From Pontibacter sp. E15-1 (GTDB taxonomy: Bacteria; Bacteroidota; Bacteroidia; Cytophagales; Hymenobacteraceae), in contig NZ_JAKVIR010000017.1 in NCBI RefSeq assembly GCF_022601975.1, positions 88,561-152,560 on the forward strand: a DNA stretch of 64,000 nucleotides, given 5' to 3'. Position 1 is the stretch's first letter. Each line of letters starts with the position of its first letter. A program made the translations under genes and the position numbers. The notes beneath the pieces are model-generated. The model was not told where the DNA came from, ran no database searches, and worked only from the letters and a program-made list of their open reading frames with translations. Below are positions 1-11,537 of the stretch, in pieces.

Positions 1-677
1 CCGAGGAGCGCGGCCTGTATAAGAAAATGAAGGTGGGCGAGCAGTTGCTCTACCTGACGCAACTTAAAGGCCTGAGCAAGGCCGAGGCCACCGCGCGGAT
101 CAAAACCTGGATAGACCGCTTCGAGATCCGCGACTGGCTGGGCAAGAACATCGAGGACCTGTCGAAAGGCATGCAGCAGAAGGTGCAGTTTATTGCCACT
201 GTGCTGCACGAGCCGGCCCTGATCATTCTGGATGAGCCCTTTTCCGGCTTCGACCCCATCAACGCCAACCTGATCAAGGACGAGATCCTGCGCCTTCGCG
301 ACCTGGGGGCCACGATCATCTTTTCGACGCACCGCATGGAGTCTGTGGAGGAGCTTTGCGATAACATCGCGCTCATCAACCGGGCGCAGAAAGTGCTGGA
401 CGGCCCTGTGCGGGAGATCAAGGACACCTACAAAACCGATACCTTTCAGATCATCGGCAACGGGCAGCTGCTGATCACCTCGCCTGATTTTCAGGTGTTG
501 GAGCAGCACGACAACCACGGCATCTTCCGGGCCAATGTGAAGCTACTGAACGGGTCCACGCCCAACGACCTGCTACGCTACCTGATCCAGCGCGTGGAGG
601 TACACTCCTTTGTGGAACTGGTGCCAAGTATAAACGATATCTTCATCCGAAAAGTAAAGGAAACACACCATGTCTAA
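1..677 (+). CDS. ABC transporter ATP-binding protein, 5' end outside window
   Basis: Nucleotide-binding subunit of an ABC-2 type exporter (NatA/YhaQ-like). The reading frame is already open at base 3 (EERGLYKKMKVGEQ), so the ATG at 27 is internal and the Walker A part lies upstream of the window. Visible are the ABC signature LSKGMQQKVQ, Walker B with catalytic Glu (LIILDEPFSGFDP) and the H-loop His (IFSTHRMES). A C-terminal tail of about 90 residues follows, as in exporters of this class. It overlaps the permease gene by 8 bp, which implies translational coupling. It should power efflux by the adjoining permease; the substrate cannot be told from sequence. Confidence 0.93.
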   Translation, partial: EERGLYKKMKVGEQLLYLTQLKGLSKAEATARIKTWIDRFEIRDWLGKNIEDLSKGMQQKVQFIATVLHEPALIILDEPFSGFDPINANLIKDEILRLRDLGATIIFSTHRMESVEELCDNIALINRAQKVLDGPVREIKDTYKTDTFQIIGNGQLLITSPDFQVLEQHDNHGIFRANVKLLNGSTPNDLLRYLIQRVEVHSFVELVPSINDIFIRKVKETHHV

Positions 678-2028
678 AATCTGGTTGATTATACAGCGGG
701 AGTACCTGACGCGCGTCCGAAAGAAAAGCTTTATCATCATGACGCTGCTGACCCCGCTGCTGCTGGCCACGTTCATGATTCTGCCCGGCCTTCTCATGAC
801 CATGTCTGGCGACACGGAGACGGTGATGGTGCTGGACGAGAGCGGCCTGTTTGAGAACAAGCTGAAAAATCAGAAAGACCTGCAGTTTATACCCCTGTCG
901 GGCTCGCTGGAGCAGGCCAAAACCGTGTACCAGGAAACCGACAACACCGCACTGTTATACATCCCCAACATCTCGATAGACGACCCGAAGGACATTACCC
1001 TGTATGGCAAGAAAAACACCAGCTTTCAAACGCAGGTGCGCCTCGAGAACGTGCTGGAGAAAGAGATTGAGAACCAGCGCTTCCTGGCTTCCGGGCTCGA
1101 CCGCGCCACCCTCGACAAGATAGAGGCCAACGTGAAGCTGAATACCATTAACCTGAGCGGTGAGGGAGAGAAGGACAATAACGCCATCGTAACCTCCATT
1201 GCGGGTGTGGTCGGGGCCGTGATCATCTATTTCTTCATCTTTATGTATGGCGTGCAGATTATGCGCGGCGTGATAGAGGAGAAGACGAGCCGCATTGTGG
1301 AGGTGATGATCTCGTCGGTGAAGCCGTTTCAGCTGATGATGGGCAAAATCATGGGTATAGCCGCCGTGGGCCTGACGCAGTTCCTGCTCTGGATTATTCT
1401 CTCTTTTGTGGCCGTAACGGGCGTGTCCGCCGTGTTTGGGGTAGATGCCGCCCCGTCGCCGGCAGCGCAGTTTGCCGCTGGCCAGGTGGCCGCGCAGGGG
1501 CAGGAGGTGACAGAAGATGACGAAGCCGCTGTGGAAAACTCCGCAAAAGACAATGAGATCGCCAACACCATAAACGACGTGAAGCAAAGCGTTGCCAACC
1601 TGAACATCGCCCTGATCTTCGGTTGCTTCCTGTTCTATTTCCTGGGCGGTTACCTGCTGTACGGCTCCCTTTTCGGGGCCATCGGCGCAGCTGTGGACAA
1701 TGAGACGGACACGCAGCAGTTTATGATGCCGATCACGATCCCGCTCATCATCTCGTTTATCATGTCGTACTCGGTGGTGCTCAAAAACCCCGATGGGCCG
1801 GTTGCGTTCTGGATGTCGATCATTCCGTTTACCTCCCCGATTGTGATGATGGTGCGCGTGCCGTTTGGCGTGCCTGCCTGGCAACTGTTGCTCTCGATGG
1901 GGCTTCTCGTCGCCGGATTTGTGTTCACCACCTGGATCGCGAGCCGCATCTACCGCGTCGGTATTTTGATGTATGGCAAGAAGATCAACTATAAAGAGCT
2001 GTCGAAATGGTTGTTTTATAGGGTATAA
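670..2028 (+). CDS. ABC-2 type permease (NatB/YhaP-like)
   Basis: Membrane subunit of the exporter whose ATPase is just upstream. The 452-aa protein starts MSKIWLIIQREYLTRVRKK, the usual cytosolic start of NatB-type permeases. One N-terminal transmembrane helix (about residues 20-42) is followed by an extracytoplasmic domain of about 130 residues. A cluster of hydrophobic helices begins near residue 175, and the conserved stretch GVIEEKTSRIVEVMISS lies between helices. A hydrophilic Ala/Glu-rich insertion (about 265-305) interrupts the helices. The start ATG lies inside the ATPase gene. A hairpin with a T-rich tail follows at 2123-2154. Confidence 0.92.
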   Translation: MSKIWLIIQREYLTRVRKKSFIIMTLLTPLLLATFMILPGLLMTMSGDTETVMVLDESGLFENKLKNQKDLQFIPLSGSLEQAKTVYQETDNTALLYIPNISIDDPKDITLYGKKNTSFQTQVRLENVLEKEIENQRFLASGLDRATLDKIEANVKLNTINLSGEGEKDNNAIVTSIAGVVGAVIIYFFIFMYGVQIMRGVIEEKTSRIVEVMISSVKPFQLMMGKIMGIAAVGLTQFLLWIILSFVAVTGVSAVFGVDAAPSPAAQFAAGQVAAQGQEVTEDDEAAVENSAKDNEIANTINDVKQSVANLNIALIFGCFLFYFLGGYLLYGSLFGAIGAAVDNETDTQQFMMPITIPLIISFIMSYSVVLKNPDGPVAFWMSIIPFTSPIVMMVRVPFGVPAWQLLLSMGLLVAGFVFTTWIASRIYRVGILMYGKKINYKELSKWLFYRV

Positions 2029-2122
2029 ACTTCCTTTCCTGAGAAAAAAACACGTAGCGCTTCGGTAATTTAAAACTGGGGCAACGAAAGAAACAAGGCT
2101 TAGCTGCCTGTGATGTGAAGTA

Positions 2123-2154
2123 GAAAAAGCCAGTGCCTAAGGTACTGGCTTTTC
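2123..2154 (+). terminator. Rho-independent terminator after the ABC operon
   Basis: Hairpin with arms AAAAGCCAGT and ACTGGCTTTT and a short loop, followed by a T-rich run, about 95 bp after the permease stop. The region 2029-2380 holds no gene; it contains this terminator, the palindrome at 2285 and the bidirectional terminator at 2319. Confidence 0.75.
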
Positions 2155-2284
2155 TGTATCCTCGGGTTAGAAACATACGGCCTGGTAGAGGTATGCAGGC
2201 CCAGAACGACGCAAGCCAAAGACCTCACAGCGTGCGCAACTCCTGTGAGTGTCTGGAGGGATTATTTTAAAACATTTGAAACAG

Positions 2285-2310
2285 TAGAGCCGCAAAATTT
2301 TGCGGCTCTA
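2285..2310. repeat. Perfect 26-bp intergenic palindrome
   Basis: A 26-bp sequence identical to its own reverse complement, centred on AAAATTTT, with outer arms TAGAGCCGC/GCGGCTCTA. There is no T-tract, so it is not a standard terminator. It resembles the 'TAGAGACGC...GCGTCTCTA' palindromes I recall as common between genes in Bacteroidota and cyanobacteria; that likeness is from memory, not a search. Confidence 0.8.
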
Positions 2311-2318
2311 CAAACGTA

Positions 2319-2366
2319 TTTTTAACAGGAAAGCCCGGCCATATGGCCGGGCTTTCCTGTTAAAAA
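2319..2366. terminator. Bidirectional terminator, 48-bp near-perfect hairpin
   Basis: The arms (TTTTTAACAGGAAAGCCCGG and complement) meet at a central ATAT and are flanked by T5 on one side and A5 on the other, so either strand gives a GC-rich stem with a U-tract. It lies just past the stop of the Fe-S protein gene (minus strand) and after the plus-strand ABC operon, so it can serve both converging units. Confidence 0.88.
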
Positions 2367-2380
2367 CTAAATAAATCGGA

Positions 2381-2728
2381 TTATGAAGAGAACGAGCTGC
2401 CGCAACCGCAGGTGCTTTTGGCCTGGGGGTTGCTGAACGTGAAGCCGCGTGCGTTCAGGCCATCCTGGAAATCGACTTCCATACCCATCACATACATGCC
2501 GTGTTTCTTGTCCATGATCAGCGTCAGGCCGTCGATATCATAGGTCTCGTCAGAATCCTTTGGTTTATCGAAACCCAACAGGTATGACATGCCCGAACAG
2601 CCGCCGCCTTGCACGCCTACGCGCAAACCGTACTCTCCCGGAACATTCTTCTCTTGCATTATATTCTTCGCCTCTTGCAAGGCCTTTTCAGTCAAGGTTA
2701 TAGGTGCAGTCTTAGTTGCTGTTGCCAT
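2381..2728 (-). CDS. HesB/IscA/ErpA-family iron-sulfur cluster assembly protein
   Basis: A-type carrier that binds and hands over Fe-S clusters in the cytosol. The 115-aa length is normal for the family. The three conserved cysteines are present: one in the GGGCSGMSY motif and two in the C-terminal CGCGSSF. The intervening part (GLTLIMDKKHGMYVMGMEVDF) is the usual core. The start ATG is followed by a short polar tail (MATATKTAPIT) before the domain. On the minus strand upstream, TATGTTTG could be a -7 box, but I see no convincing -33. It is a single-gene unit ending in the terminator at 2319-2366. Whether it acts as IscA, ErpA or SufA cannot be decided here. Confidence 0.93.
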   Translation of the reverse strand: MATATKTAPITLTEKALQEAKNIMQEKNVPGEYGLRVGVQGGGCSGMSYLLGFDKPKDSDETYDIDGLTLIMDKKHGMYVMGMEVDFQDGLNARGFTFSNPQAKSTCGCGSSFSS

Positions 2729-2886
2729 AGTGTTAACGCTTTAATTTGTAGTCACAAACATACACAATTCTCCTGAAACATGTGCACTGGTTCGTCTGTC
2801 GTACTTCTTAACAGGCAAACAGGCTGAATGATTCATGTGTCTTCCGTTAATTTTTTGCGATATTTAGCCTTTCAACCGAAAGCCCT

Positions 2887-3420
2887 ATGAACGAGTTTCT
2901 TATTCTTATTATAGACCTCCTGAAGATCGCCTTGCCAGCCATAATTGTGGCGCTGGCCATGTATGCCCTGGTAAAAAAGCATTACGAGCGGGACTATAAG
3001 GTGCGGCTGCTGGAGCTGCGGCAGAAGAACGCGGAAGTGGTGTTGCCGATCCGGCTGCAGGCGTATGAGCGCGTTGTGCTGCTGCTCGAGCGCATCACAC
3101 CCAGCAGCATGCTGCTGCGCGTAGGCAGCGCGGGCCAGACGGCGGCCGAGTACCACCGCGTGCTGCTCTCCGAGATCCGCAACGAGTTTGACCATAACCT
3201 GTCGCAGCAGGTCTATATGACCGAGCAGGCCTGGCAGCAGGTGAAGCACGCCCGGGAAGACGTGGCAGCCCTGATTAACAAAACCTACCACGAGCTGCCC
3301 GAAAACGCACGCGGCACGGAACTGGCCAAGCGCATCCTCGAAAACGTGCTCAGTACCGAACAAGACCCCACCGCCCGTGCCCTGACCTATGTGAAGCAGG
3401 AAATTGGGCAGGTGTTTTAA
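2887..3420 (+). CDS. Conserved membrane-anchored protein, function unknown
   Basis: A 177-aa protein with one N-terminal transmembrane helix (about residues 5-27, FLILIIDLLKIALPAII) and a cytosolic, charged, mostly helical remainder. Features include an ERDYKVRLLELRQKN stretch just inside the membrane and a middle helix rich in Arg/Leu. I believe this is a conserved Bacteroidota family of unknown function (DUF7935-like), but that is from memory. It stands alone: the Fe-S gene is divergent and the serC-like gene converges on it. No catalytic motif is visible. Confidence 0.8.
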   Translation: MNEFLILIIDLLKIALPAIIVALAMYALVKKHYERDYKVRLLELRQKNAEVVLPIRLQAYERVVLLLERITPSSMLLRVGSAGQTAAEYHRVLLSEIRNEFDHNLSQQVYMTEQAWQQVKHAREDVAALINKTYHELPENARGTELAKRILENVLSTEQDPTARALTYVKQEIGQVF

Positions 3421-3617
3421 GAGCATATTTAAAATTCATCTTTTGGGCTGCAAATTGTTCATAAAGGAACCTGACTTCGCCTTTTTATCACCCCATAGCG
3501 CTGCTATGCGGCTCAAAAAACGCTTCGCCAGAACCCTTCCTGAATAATTTTCGCTTCCAAAAACGAAATTTAAACATACTCTAAGTTAAAAAGTTGGGGA
3601 GACAGAGCGTTAGAAAG

Positions 3618-3681
3618 TAAAATGCCATTGGGTTGAAGATTGAGAAGCTGCTTCTCTAATCTTTAACCCAATGGCATTTTA
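3618..3681. terminator. Long hairpin between convergent genes
   Basis: Outer arms TAAAATGCCATTGGGTT/AACCCAATGGCATTTTA pair perfectly. The inner arms GAAGATTGAGAAG/CTTCTCTAATCTT pair with one mismatch around a 3-nt loop. Flanking A/T runs allow termination on both strands, for the unknown membrane gene (plus) and the aminotransferase (minus). Confidence 0.8.
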
Positions 3682-3695
3682 ACAGCTGGAAATTT

Positions 3696-4784
3696 TTATC
3701 CGAAAAGTTCCTGCAGCTTGGCAACCAGTGCCTCCATTAGCGCTGGGCTGTGCGCCGGGAAGTTGGCGATGCGGATCTGGGTTTCCTTGTGTTTGCCGTA
3801 GCCACTGCCCACAGCCATATCAAACGCCGCCAGTTGCTTGTTCACTTCAGAAGCTGGCACCGTGGTGTTGGCTACAATTGTGGTAGGGGAGCGGTGCGCT
3901 GGGTTCTCGACCGCTGGCGTGAAAATCTTGCTTTGCGTGAGGTACTGGTATACCTGCGCGGCCTTGGCCTCCGTCTCCTCCCGGATCGTGGCGACACCTT
4001 TGCTATTCATATCCTCCAGCACATTGCCGAGCAGGTAAATGTCCAGCACGTTCGGTGTCTCCACGGTTTGGTTGACTTTCGCTTTGCTCAGTATGGCTGG
4101 CAGGCTGTGGTATGAGCCGATTACCTGCCCGTCGGCAGCCAGGGCCTCGGCTTTGGCGATGCAGCGCTCGTTTACGAGCCATACCCCCAAACCAGCGGGC
4201 AAGCCAAAGCACTTCTGCACCGAAAAGTACACGGCATCCACTTTGTCATAGTCGAAAGCGGGGTTCGGGAGCGACGAAACGGCATCCACGTAAATGAGTG
4301 CCTCCGGAGAAGCCTTTTCCCGGAACCGGTTAATGTCCTGCACCGGCATGCAAGCGCCCGAGCTGGTCTCGTTGTGGATCAGGGCCACGAGTTCTGCGGT
4401 TTCAGGCACACGGATGGCTTCCACATCAAACCCCTGGCTAAAAGGCGCTTTGTGCTGCTGTGCCGTACGCCCCAGTTCCTGCGCCGTCTCAAAGAACCTG
4501 TCAGAAAAAGAGCCGTTCACGAGGTGGAAGCTCTCCTGCTTTACATTGTTCTGGATGGCGCGTTCCCAAATCTCGGTGGCCGATGCCAGGAAGAGCACCT
4601 CATAGTTGTCCGGCAGTTGCAGCAGCTGGCGCAACCCGGCTACAGCATGCGCAAAAATATCCTGAAACTGCTTACTGCGGTGCGAGATGCTGCCGATTTT
4701 CTCCTCGAGCGCCGTTTGCATGTGCTGCGGCACGGTAGGGTATAGCTCCGATGGCCCCGGGGTGAAGTATATCTTGTTGTTCAT
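3696..4784 (-). CDS. serC: Class V aminotransferase, probable phosphoserine aminotransferase
   Basis: PLP-dependent fold-type I enzyme expected to convert 3-phosphohydroxypyruvate plus glutamate to phosphoserine, the second step of serine synthesis. At 362 aa it opens with YFTPGPSELYP, the substrate-loop start of the family. The PLP-contacting Asp is in YVDAVSSLP and the Schiff-base Lys in SVQKCFGLPAGLG. It reads in the same direction as the serB/serA fusion 131 bp upstream, and this context is the main reason for preferring SerC over alanine-glyoxylate aminotransferase, which shares the fold. A 12-bp stem-loop (4866-4898) separates the two genes. Confidence 0.85.
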   Translation of the reverse strand: MNNKIYFTPGPSELYPTVPQHMQTALEEKIGSISHRSKQFQDIFAHAVAGLRQLLQLPDNYEVLFLASATEIWERAIQNNVKQESFHLVNGSFSDRFFETAQELGRTAQQHKAPFSQGFDVEAIRVPETAELVALIHNETSSGACMPVQDINRFREKASPEALIYVDAVSSLPNPAFDYDKVDAVYFSVQKCFGLPAGLGVWLVNERCIAKAEALAADGQVIGSYHSLPAILSKAKVNQTVETPNVLDIYLLGNVLEDMNSKGVATIREETEAKAAQVYQYLTQSKIFTPAVENPAHRSPTTIVANTTVPASEVNKQLAAFDMAVGSGYGKHKETQIRIANFPAHSPALMEALVAKLQELFG

Positions 4785-4865
4785 GTTCTTCTTATGCTAA
4801 AGCAGGTGCTTTTATACCTACGCGCAAAGGTGTCAGTTCTTTTCAGAATAAAAGCGACGAGTTTT

Positions 4866-4898
4866 CCGAGCGTTGCTTTAAGGGGGAGCAACGCTCGG
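4866..4898. other. Stem-loop between the serA fusion and serC
   Basis: Perfect 12-bp arms (CCGAGCGTTGCT/AGCAACGCTCGG) with a 9-nt loop. No U-tract follows on the minus strand, so it looks more like an intercistronic processing or stabilising structure than a terminator. Confidence 0.55.
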
Positions 4899-4914
4899 AG
4901 ATCTCATCAATGTG

Positions 4915-6807
4915 TTAGTACAGCATCCGGAATTTGATGGTATGCTGAATGCCGCGCATGTCGTTCACCAGTTGCTTGTCGTACTTTTTGTCGATGTCGG
5001 TAATCACATAGCCAACATGCTCGTTCGTTTTGAGGTACTGGCCCAGGATGTTCACCTGGTTCTGAGCAAGCACGCTGTTGATGTTGGCCAGCACGCCCGG
5101 CACGTTCTCGTGGATATGGATGAGGCGGTGCGCGTTCTTCAGCTCCGGCAGCTGGATGTTCGGGAAGTTCACGCTCTGGTAGGTGTTGCCCGAGTTGATG
5201 TAGTCCATGATGCGGTTCGGAACGAAGTTGGCGATGTTCACCTGCGCCTCGGAGGTGCTGCCGCCGATGTGCGGCGTCAGGATCACGTTGGGCAGGCCGC
5301 GCAGCTCGCTCACGAACGGCTCGCTGTTAGTGGCTGGCTCCTGCGGGAACACATCCACAGCGGCACCGCGCAGCTTCCCTGACTTCAGGCTCTCTACCAG
5401 CGCGGAAATTTCCACCACATGGCCGCGGCTCAGGTTCAGGAAAATAGCCCCCGGCTTCATGGCGGCAAACTCCTCGGCCCCGAAGATGTTCTTGTTGTCC
5501 GGGCGACCGTCAACGTGTAGCGTCACAAAGTCAGCTTTTTCCAGCAGTTCTTTCAGGGTGTCGCATTTGCGGGCGTTGCCCAGTTGCAGTTTCTCCACCA
5601 CGTCGTAGTAGTATACCACCATACCCATCGCCTCGGCTAGCACCGACAGCTGTGCGCCGATGTTGCCGTAGCCCACAATGCCCAGTTTCTTGTCGCGCAC
5701 CTCAAAGCTGCCTGTGGCCGACTTGTCCCAGGTGGCCTCGTGCATTTTGTTGCTCTTGTCCACGATGCCGCGGCTCAGCATGATGATCTCGCCGATGGCC
5801 ATCTCCACCACGCTGCGGGTATTGCTGTACGGGGCGTTAAACACGGTGATACCGGCCTCCAGGCAGGCATCCAGGTCGATCTGGTTGGTGCCGATGCAGA
5901 ACGCGCCCACGCTCATCAGGCGGTTGGCGTGCTCCAGCACTTTGCGCGTTACGTGCGTTTTGCTGCGGATACCCAGTATCGATACGTTCTGGATCTTCTC
6001 GCAAAGCTCTTCCTCGCTCAGGGCACCGGCGATGGTTTCCACCTGGTAGCCCTCGTGCCGGAACATCTCCACCGCTCTTGGGTGGATATTCTCAAGCAGC
6101 AGCACGCTGATTCTGTTTTTGGGGTATGAGATCGCCATTGGTAGTTTGTTCTGGTACAGGAACTCATCAAGGCTAGGGGCGATGTGCTCGGCCTTGGCCA
6201 CCACGCTGTCGCGCACCACGTTCTCGGTAAAGGCATAGAACTTGTTGGCAAGCCCGGCTTCCTTTATCTCGTAGTCGGTATAACCGTCGCCAATCACATA
6301 CACGTCGCCCGACAAAGCCAGCTGCTCCAGCAGTTTAATCTTGCCCTTGTCCAGGCTCAGCACGTTCTCCTCGTCAAACCCGACAATGTTGCCGTTGTCG
6401 TCCAGGGTAAACGTGTTGGCGTAAATGTTCTCCTCTTTTATACCATACTCCATCACGATGGGCGTGATAAACTCCTTAAAGCCACTGGATACGATGAAGA
6501 TCTGGTCAGAGTACTCGGTCAGAAATTCCTTGTTCCGGCGCACCGACTCCGATACTTTGTCCTGCAGGCGGTTTACGAGTTGCGGAAGGTGCTTCTGGTG
6601 TGCTTTAAGCAGGGCCAGCCGCTTGCGGAGGCCGTCAGTAAAGGAGCTTTTTCCGTCCATGGCACTGTCTGTCAGCGCTTTTATCTGTTGCAGTACGCGC
6701 TCTTTGTCCGGGTCTCCCTCCAACGACAACTCGCCCAGTTCGTCGAGGGCCTCTACTTTGGTGAATGTGCTGTCGAAATCAATGATGAAATATTTGTCCT
6801 TGTTCAT
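4915..6807 (-). CDS. serA: Fusion of HAD phosphoserine phosphatase and phosphoglycerate dehydrogenase
   Basis: A 630-aa protein joining the first and third steps of serine synthesis. Residues 1 to about 220 are a HAD phosphatase of SerB type: nucleophile motif DFDST at 10-14, FIVSSGF near 104-110, and the Mg-binding GDGYTD at 173-178. From about 231 the chain is a SerA-type D-2-hydroxyacid dehydrogenase, with the NAD-binding GIVGYGNIG, the PGAIFLNLSRGHVV stretch and the catalytic His in TPHIGGS. A C-terminal ACT domain (HENVPGVLANINSVLAQNQ onward, about 560-630) probably gives serine feedback. I start at the ATG at 6807 because the extra 31 residues upstream are not family-like and the HAD motif sits at the normal distance from this Met. 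serC follows downstream. Confidence 0.92.
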   Translation of the reverse strand: MNKDKYFIIDFDSTFTKVEALDELGELSLEGDPDKERVLQQIKALTDSAMDGKSSFTDGLRKRLALLKAHQKHLPQLVNRLQDKVSESVRRNKEFLTEYSDQIFIVSSGFKEFITPIVMEYGIKEENIYANTFTLDDNGNIVGFDEENVLSLDKGKIKLLEQLALSGDVYVIGDGYTDYEIKEAGLANKFYAFTENVVRDSVVAKAEHIAPSLDEFLYQNKLPMAISYPKNRISVLLLENIHPRAVEMFRHEGYQVETIAGALSEEELCEKIQNVSILGIRSKTHVTRKVLEHANRLMSVGAFCIGTNQIDLDACLEAGITVFNAPYSNTRSVVEMAIGEIIMLSRGIVDKSNKMHEATWDKSATGSFEVRDKKLGIVGYGNIGAQLSVLAEAMGMVVYYYDVVEKLQLGNARKCDTLKELLEKADFVTLHVDGRPDNKNIFGAEEFAAMKPGAIFLNLSRGHVVEISALVESLKSGKLRGAAVDVFPQEPATNSEPFVSELRGLPNVILTPHIGGSTSEAQVNIANFVPNRIMDYINSGNTYQSVNFPNIQLPELKNAHRLIHIHENVPGVLANINSVLAQNQVNILGQYLKTNEHVGYVITDIDKKYDKQLVNDMRGIQHTIKFRMLY

Positions 6808-6882
6808 GTCTAAAAATAAAAAAATAGGGCCGGGCTTTCGCTGGAAAGTGCAGCCTCTGGAATGAAGCAGCCAAAATAAACA

Positions 6883-6920
6883 AAAAAGAACCGGTAACAT
6901 ATAGTGCGCCGGTTCTTTTT
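6883..6920 (-). terminator. Terminator between bshA and the serA fusion
   Basis: The arms AAAAAGAACCGG/CCGGTTCTTTTT with a 14-nt loop and A/T tails work on both strands. The hairpin lies 28 bp past the bshA stop and 76 bp before the serA fusion start, so the serine genes should have their own promoter inside 6808-6883. Confidence 0.75.
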
Positions 6921-6947
6921 CATCAAAAAGGGGTATAAATTATATGA

Positions 6948-8084
6948 TTATAGCAAAGCTGGCTGCTCGTAGATTATTTTTTGGTAAAAATTCTCGTAAA
7001 GCGGCACTATTTTATTAATGTCAAAATTGGTTGCCTGGTGCAGGGCATTTGCCTTAAAGCGCGGCAGGTTCTCGTCGTCCAGAATGTAAAGCGAGTTCTT
7101 AACCATGTCGTCGATTGCGCCCACAGGGCTCGTGAATCCGGTTACGCCGTCGATATTCAGCTCGGGTATACCCCCTGCGTTGGTCGACACCACAGGCACC
7201 TCGCACGCCATGGCCTCCAGGGCAGCCAGGCCAAAGCTCTCTTTCTCGGAGGGCATCAGGAACAGGTCCGCGATAGACAGCACTTCCTCCACCGCATCCA
7301 TCTTGCCCAGAAAGCGGACATCGCTGCAGATATTCAGCTCACGGCAGAGTTTCTCCATCTTGGGGCGGTCGGGGCCATCGCCCACCAAAAGCAGCTTGCT
7401 GGAGACATGCTGCCGGATCTTGGCAAAAATGCGGATCACATCATCCAGCCGCTTCACGGCCCTGAAGTTGGAGGTATGGACCACCAGCTTCTCGTTGTTC
7501 GGGCTGATGGCCATCCGGAAGTGCTCTTTTTTCTGGCGCTTGAACTTTTCGAGGTTGATGAAGTTCGGAATCACCTCAATTTCCTTCTCTATCGGGAAGT
7601 ACTCATACGTCTCGGTGCGGAGGCTGTCAGAAACGGCGGTAACCCCATCAGACTGGTTGATGCTGAACGTGACCACCGGCTCAAAGGAGGCATCCTTGCC
7701 CACCAGCGTAATATCCGTTCCGTGCAGGGTGGTGATAATCGGGATGTTGATGCCCTTGGTGCGCAGAATCTGCTTGGCCATAAACGCCGCCGAGGCATGC
7801 GGGATGGCGTAGTGCACGTGCAGCAGGTCAAGCTTTTCGAACCGCACGATGTCCACCATTTTGCTGGCCAGGGCCAGCTCGTAGGGCGGGTACTGGAACA
7901 GCGGGTATGAGGGGATGTATACCTCGTGGTAAAAAAGGTTCTCGTTAAATATATCGAGGCGCGCAGGCTGGCTGTAGGTGATGAAGTGCACCTTATGGCC
8001 TTTCAGCGCCAGCGCCTTTCCGAGTTCCGTGGCCACTACACCGCTACCCCCGAAGGTTGGGTAACAAACTATACCGATTTTCAT
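6948..8084 (-). CDS. bshA: N-acetyl-alpha-D-glucosaminyl L-malate synthase BshA
   Basis: GT4-family glycosyltransferase that joins UDP-GlcNAc to L-malate, the first step of bacillithiol synthesis in the cytosol. The 378-aa protein starts MKIGIVCYPTFGGSGVVATE, the characteristic BshA start with the glycine loop. HVHYAIPHA and TTLHGTDITLVG follow in the N-terminal lobe. The C-terminal lobe carries the E-x7-E donor-binding motif (PSEKESFGLAALEAMA). Bacillithiol is a known low-molecular-weight thiol in many Bacteroidota. bshB and bshC are not in the window. A terminator follows at 6883-6920. Confidence 0.95.
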   Translation of the reverse strand: MKIGIVCYPTFGGSGVVATELGKALALKGHKVHFITYSQPARLDIFNENLFYHEVYIPSYPLFQYPPYELALASKMVDIVRFEKLDLLHVHYAIPHASAAFMAKQILRTKGINIPIITTLHGTDITLVGKDASFEPVVTFSINQSDGVTAVSDSLRTETYEYFPIEKEIEVIPNFINLEKFKRQKKEHFRMAISPNNEKLVVHTSNFRAVKRLDDVIRIFAKIRQHVSSKLLLVGDGPDRPKMEKLCRELNICSDVRFLGKMDAVEEVLSIADLFLMPSEKESFGLAALEAMACEVPVVSTNAGGIPELNIDGVTGFTSPVGAIDDMVKNSLYILDDENLPRFKANALHQATNFDINKIVPLYENFYQKIIYEQPALL

Positions 8085-8155
8085 TGTGCTTGCTGAATAA
8101 AAACAAAAGTGCAGCGAACCGACGTTGCTGCACCTGCTAAACTACCAATTGAAGA

Positions 8156-11107
<2,952 letters not shown>

Positions 11108-11537
11108 TCTATACTGCTGTTATATAATTGGAACAAGTCAAAATTAAGCCTAATTTTGCAAAAGGCGGTTCAGAAAGCAGACTAATTTCAGCAGTGACGC
11201 CGTAGTTTCTTTCGATCGGACATAACCGGGAAACGAAGCCTGCTGCTGCCTGCCTGCAAGCGGGTGTGGCCCCAAGTGTAGCCTAAACGTGCTAACGCCA
11301 CCCGCCCCGTACCGACGCATGCTTCTCCAGCTTTGGTTTGGCCAAGGGAAAAGCGCCTGTTGTCGGATGTTTTCCAACCCCACCTGAAAATCGGTCTGTA
11401 AATTAATAATAAATTTGATTCTGAATAAGTTCTGTTTTACATATTTAGTGAGTGCAAAAATGCAGCCGGGAACTCCTGAAACGGCTGGTTGTGAGTAAAA
11501 AAAATCTATATATAAATAAAGGACTAAAAAAAGCCGG
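11108..11537. other. Intergenic region upstream of mutL, no gene seen
   Basis: 430 bp between the divergent GH3 fusion gene and mutL. It includes an AT-rich patch (about 11395-11460) where TTTG is followed 20 nt later by TACATATT, a weak candidate mutL promoter. At about 11228 it carries one copy of a short motif (GGGAAACGAAGCC...TGCCTG) also seen near 2077 and 34668. No convincing short coding region was found. Confidence 0.5.

Noticed and set aside
955..1884. Long open frame antisense to the ABC permease
   Set aside because: GC-rich genes with G/C third positions leave long open antisense frames. The product is His/Arg-rich and has no family pattern; the plus-strand gene is clear. The same applies to the antisense frames in bshA, the GH3 fusion, mutL, tilS and the OstA-like gene.
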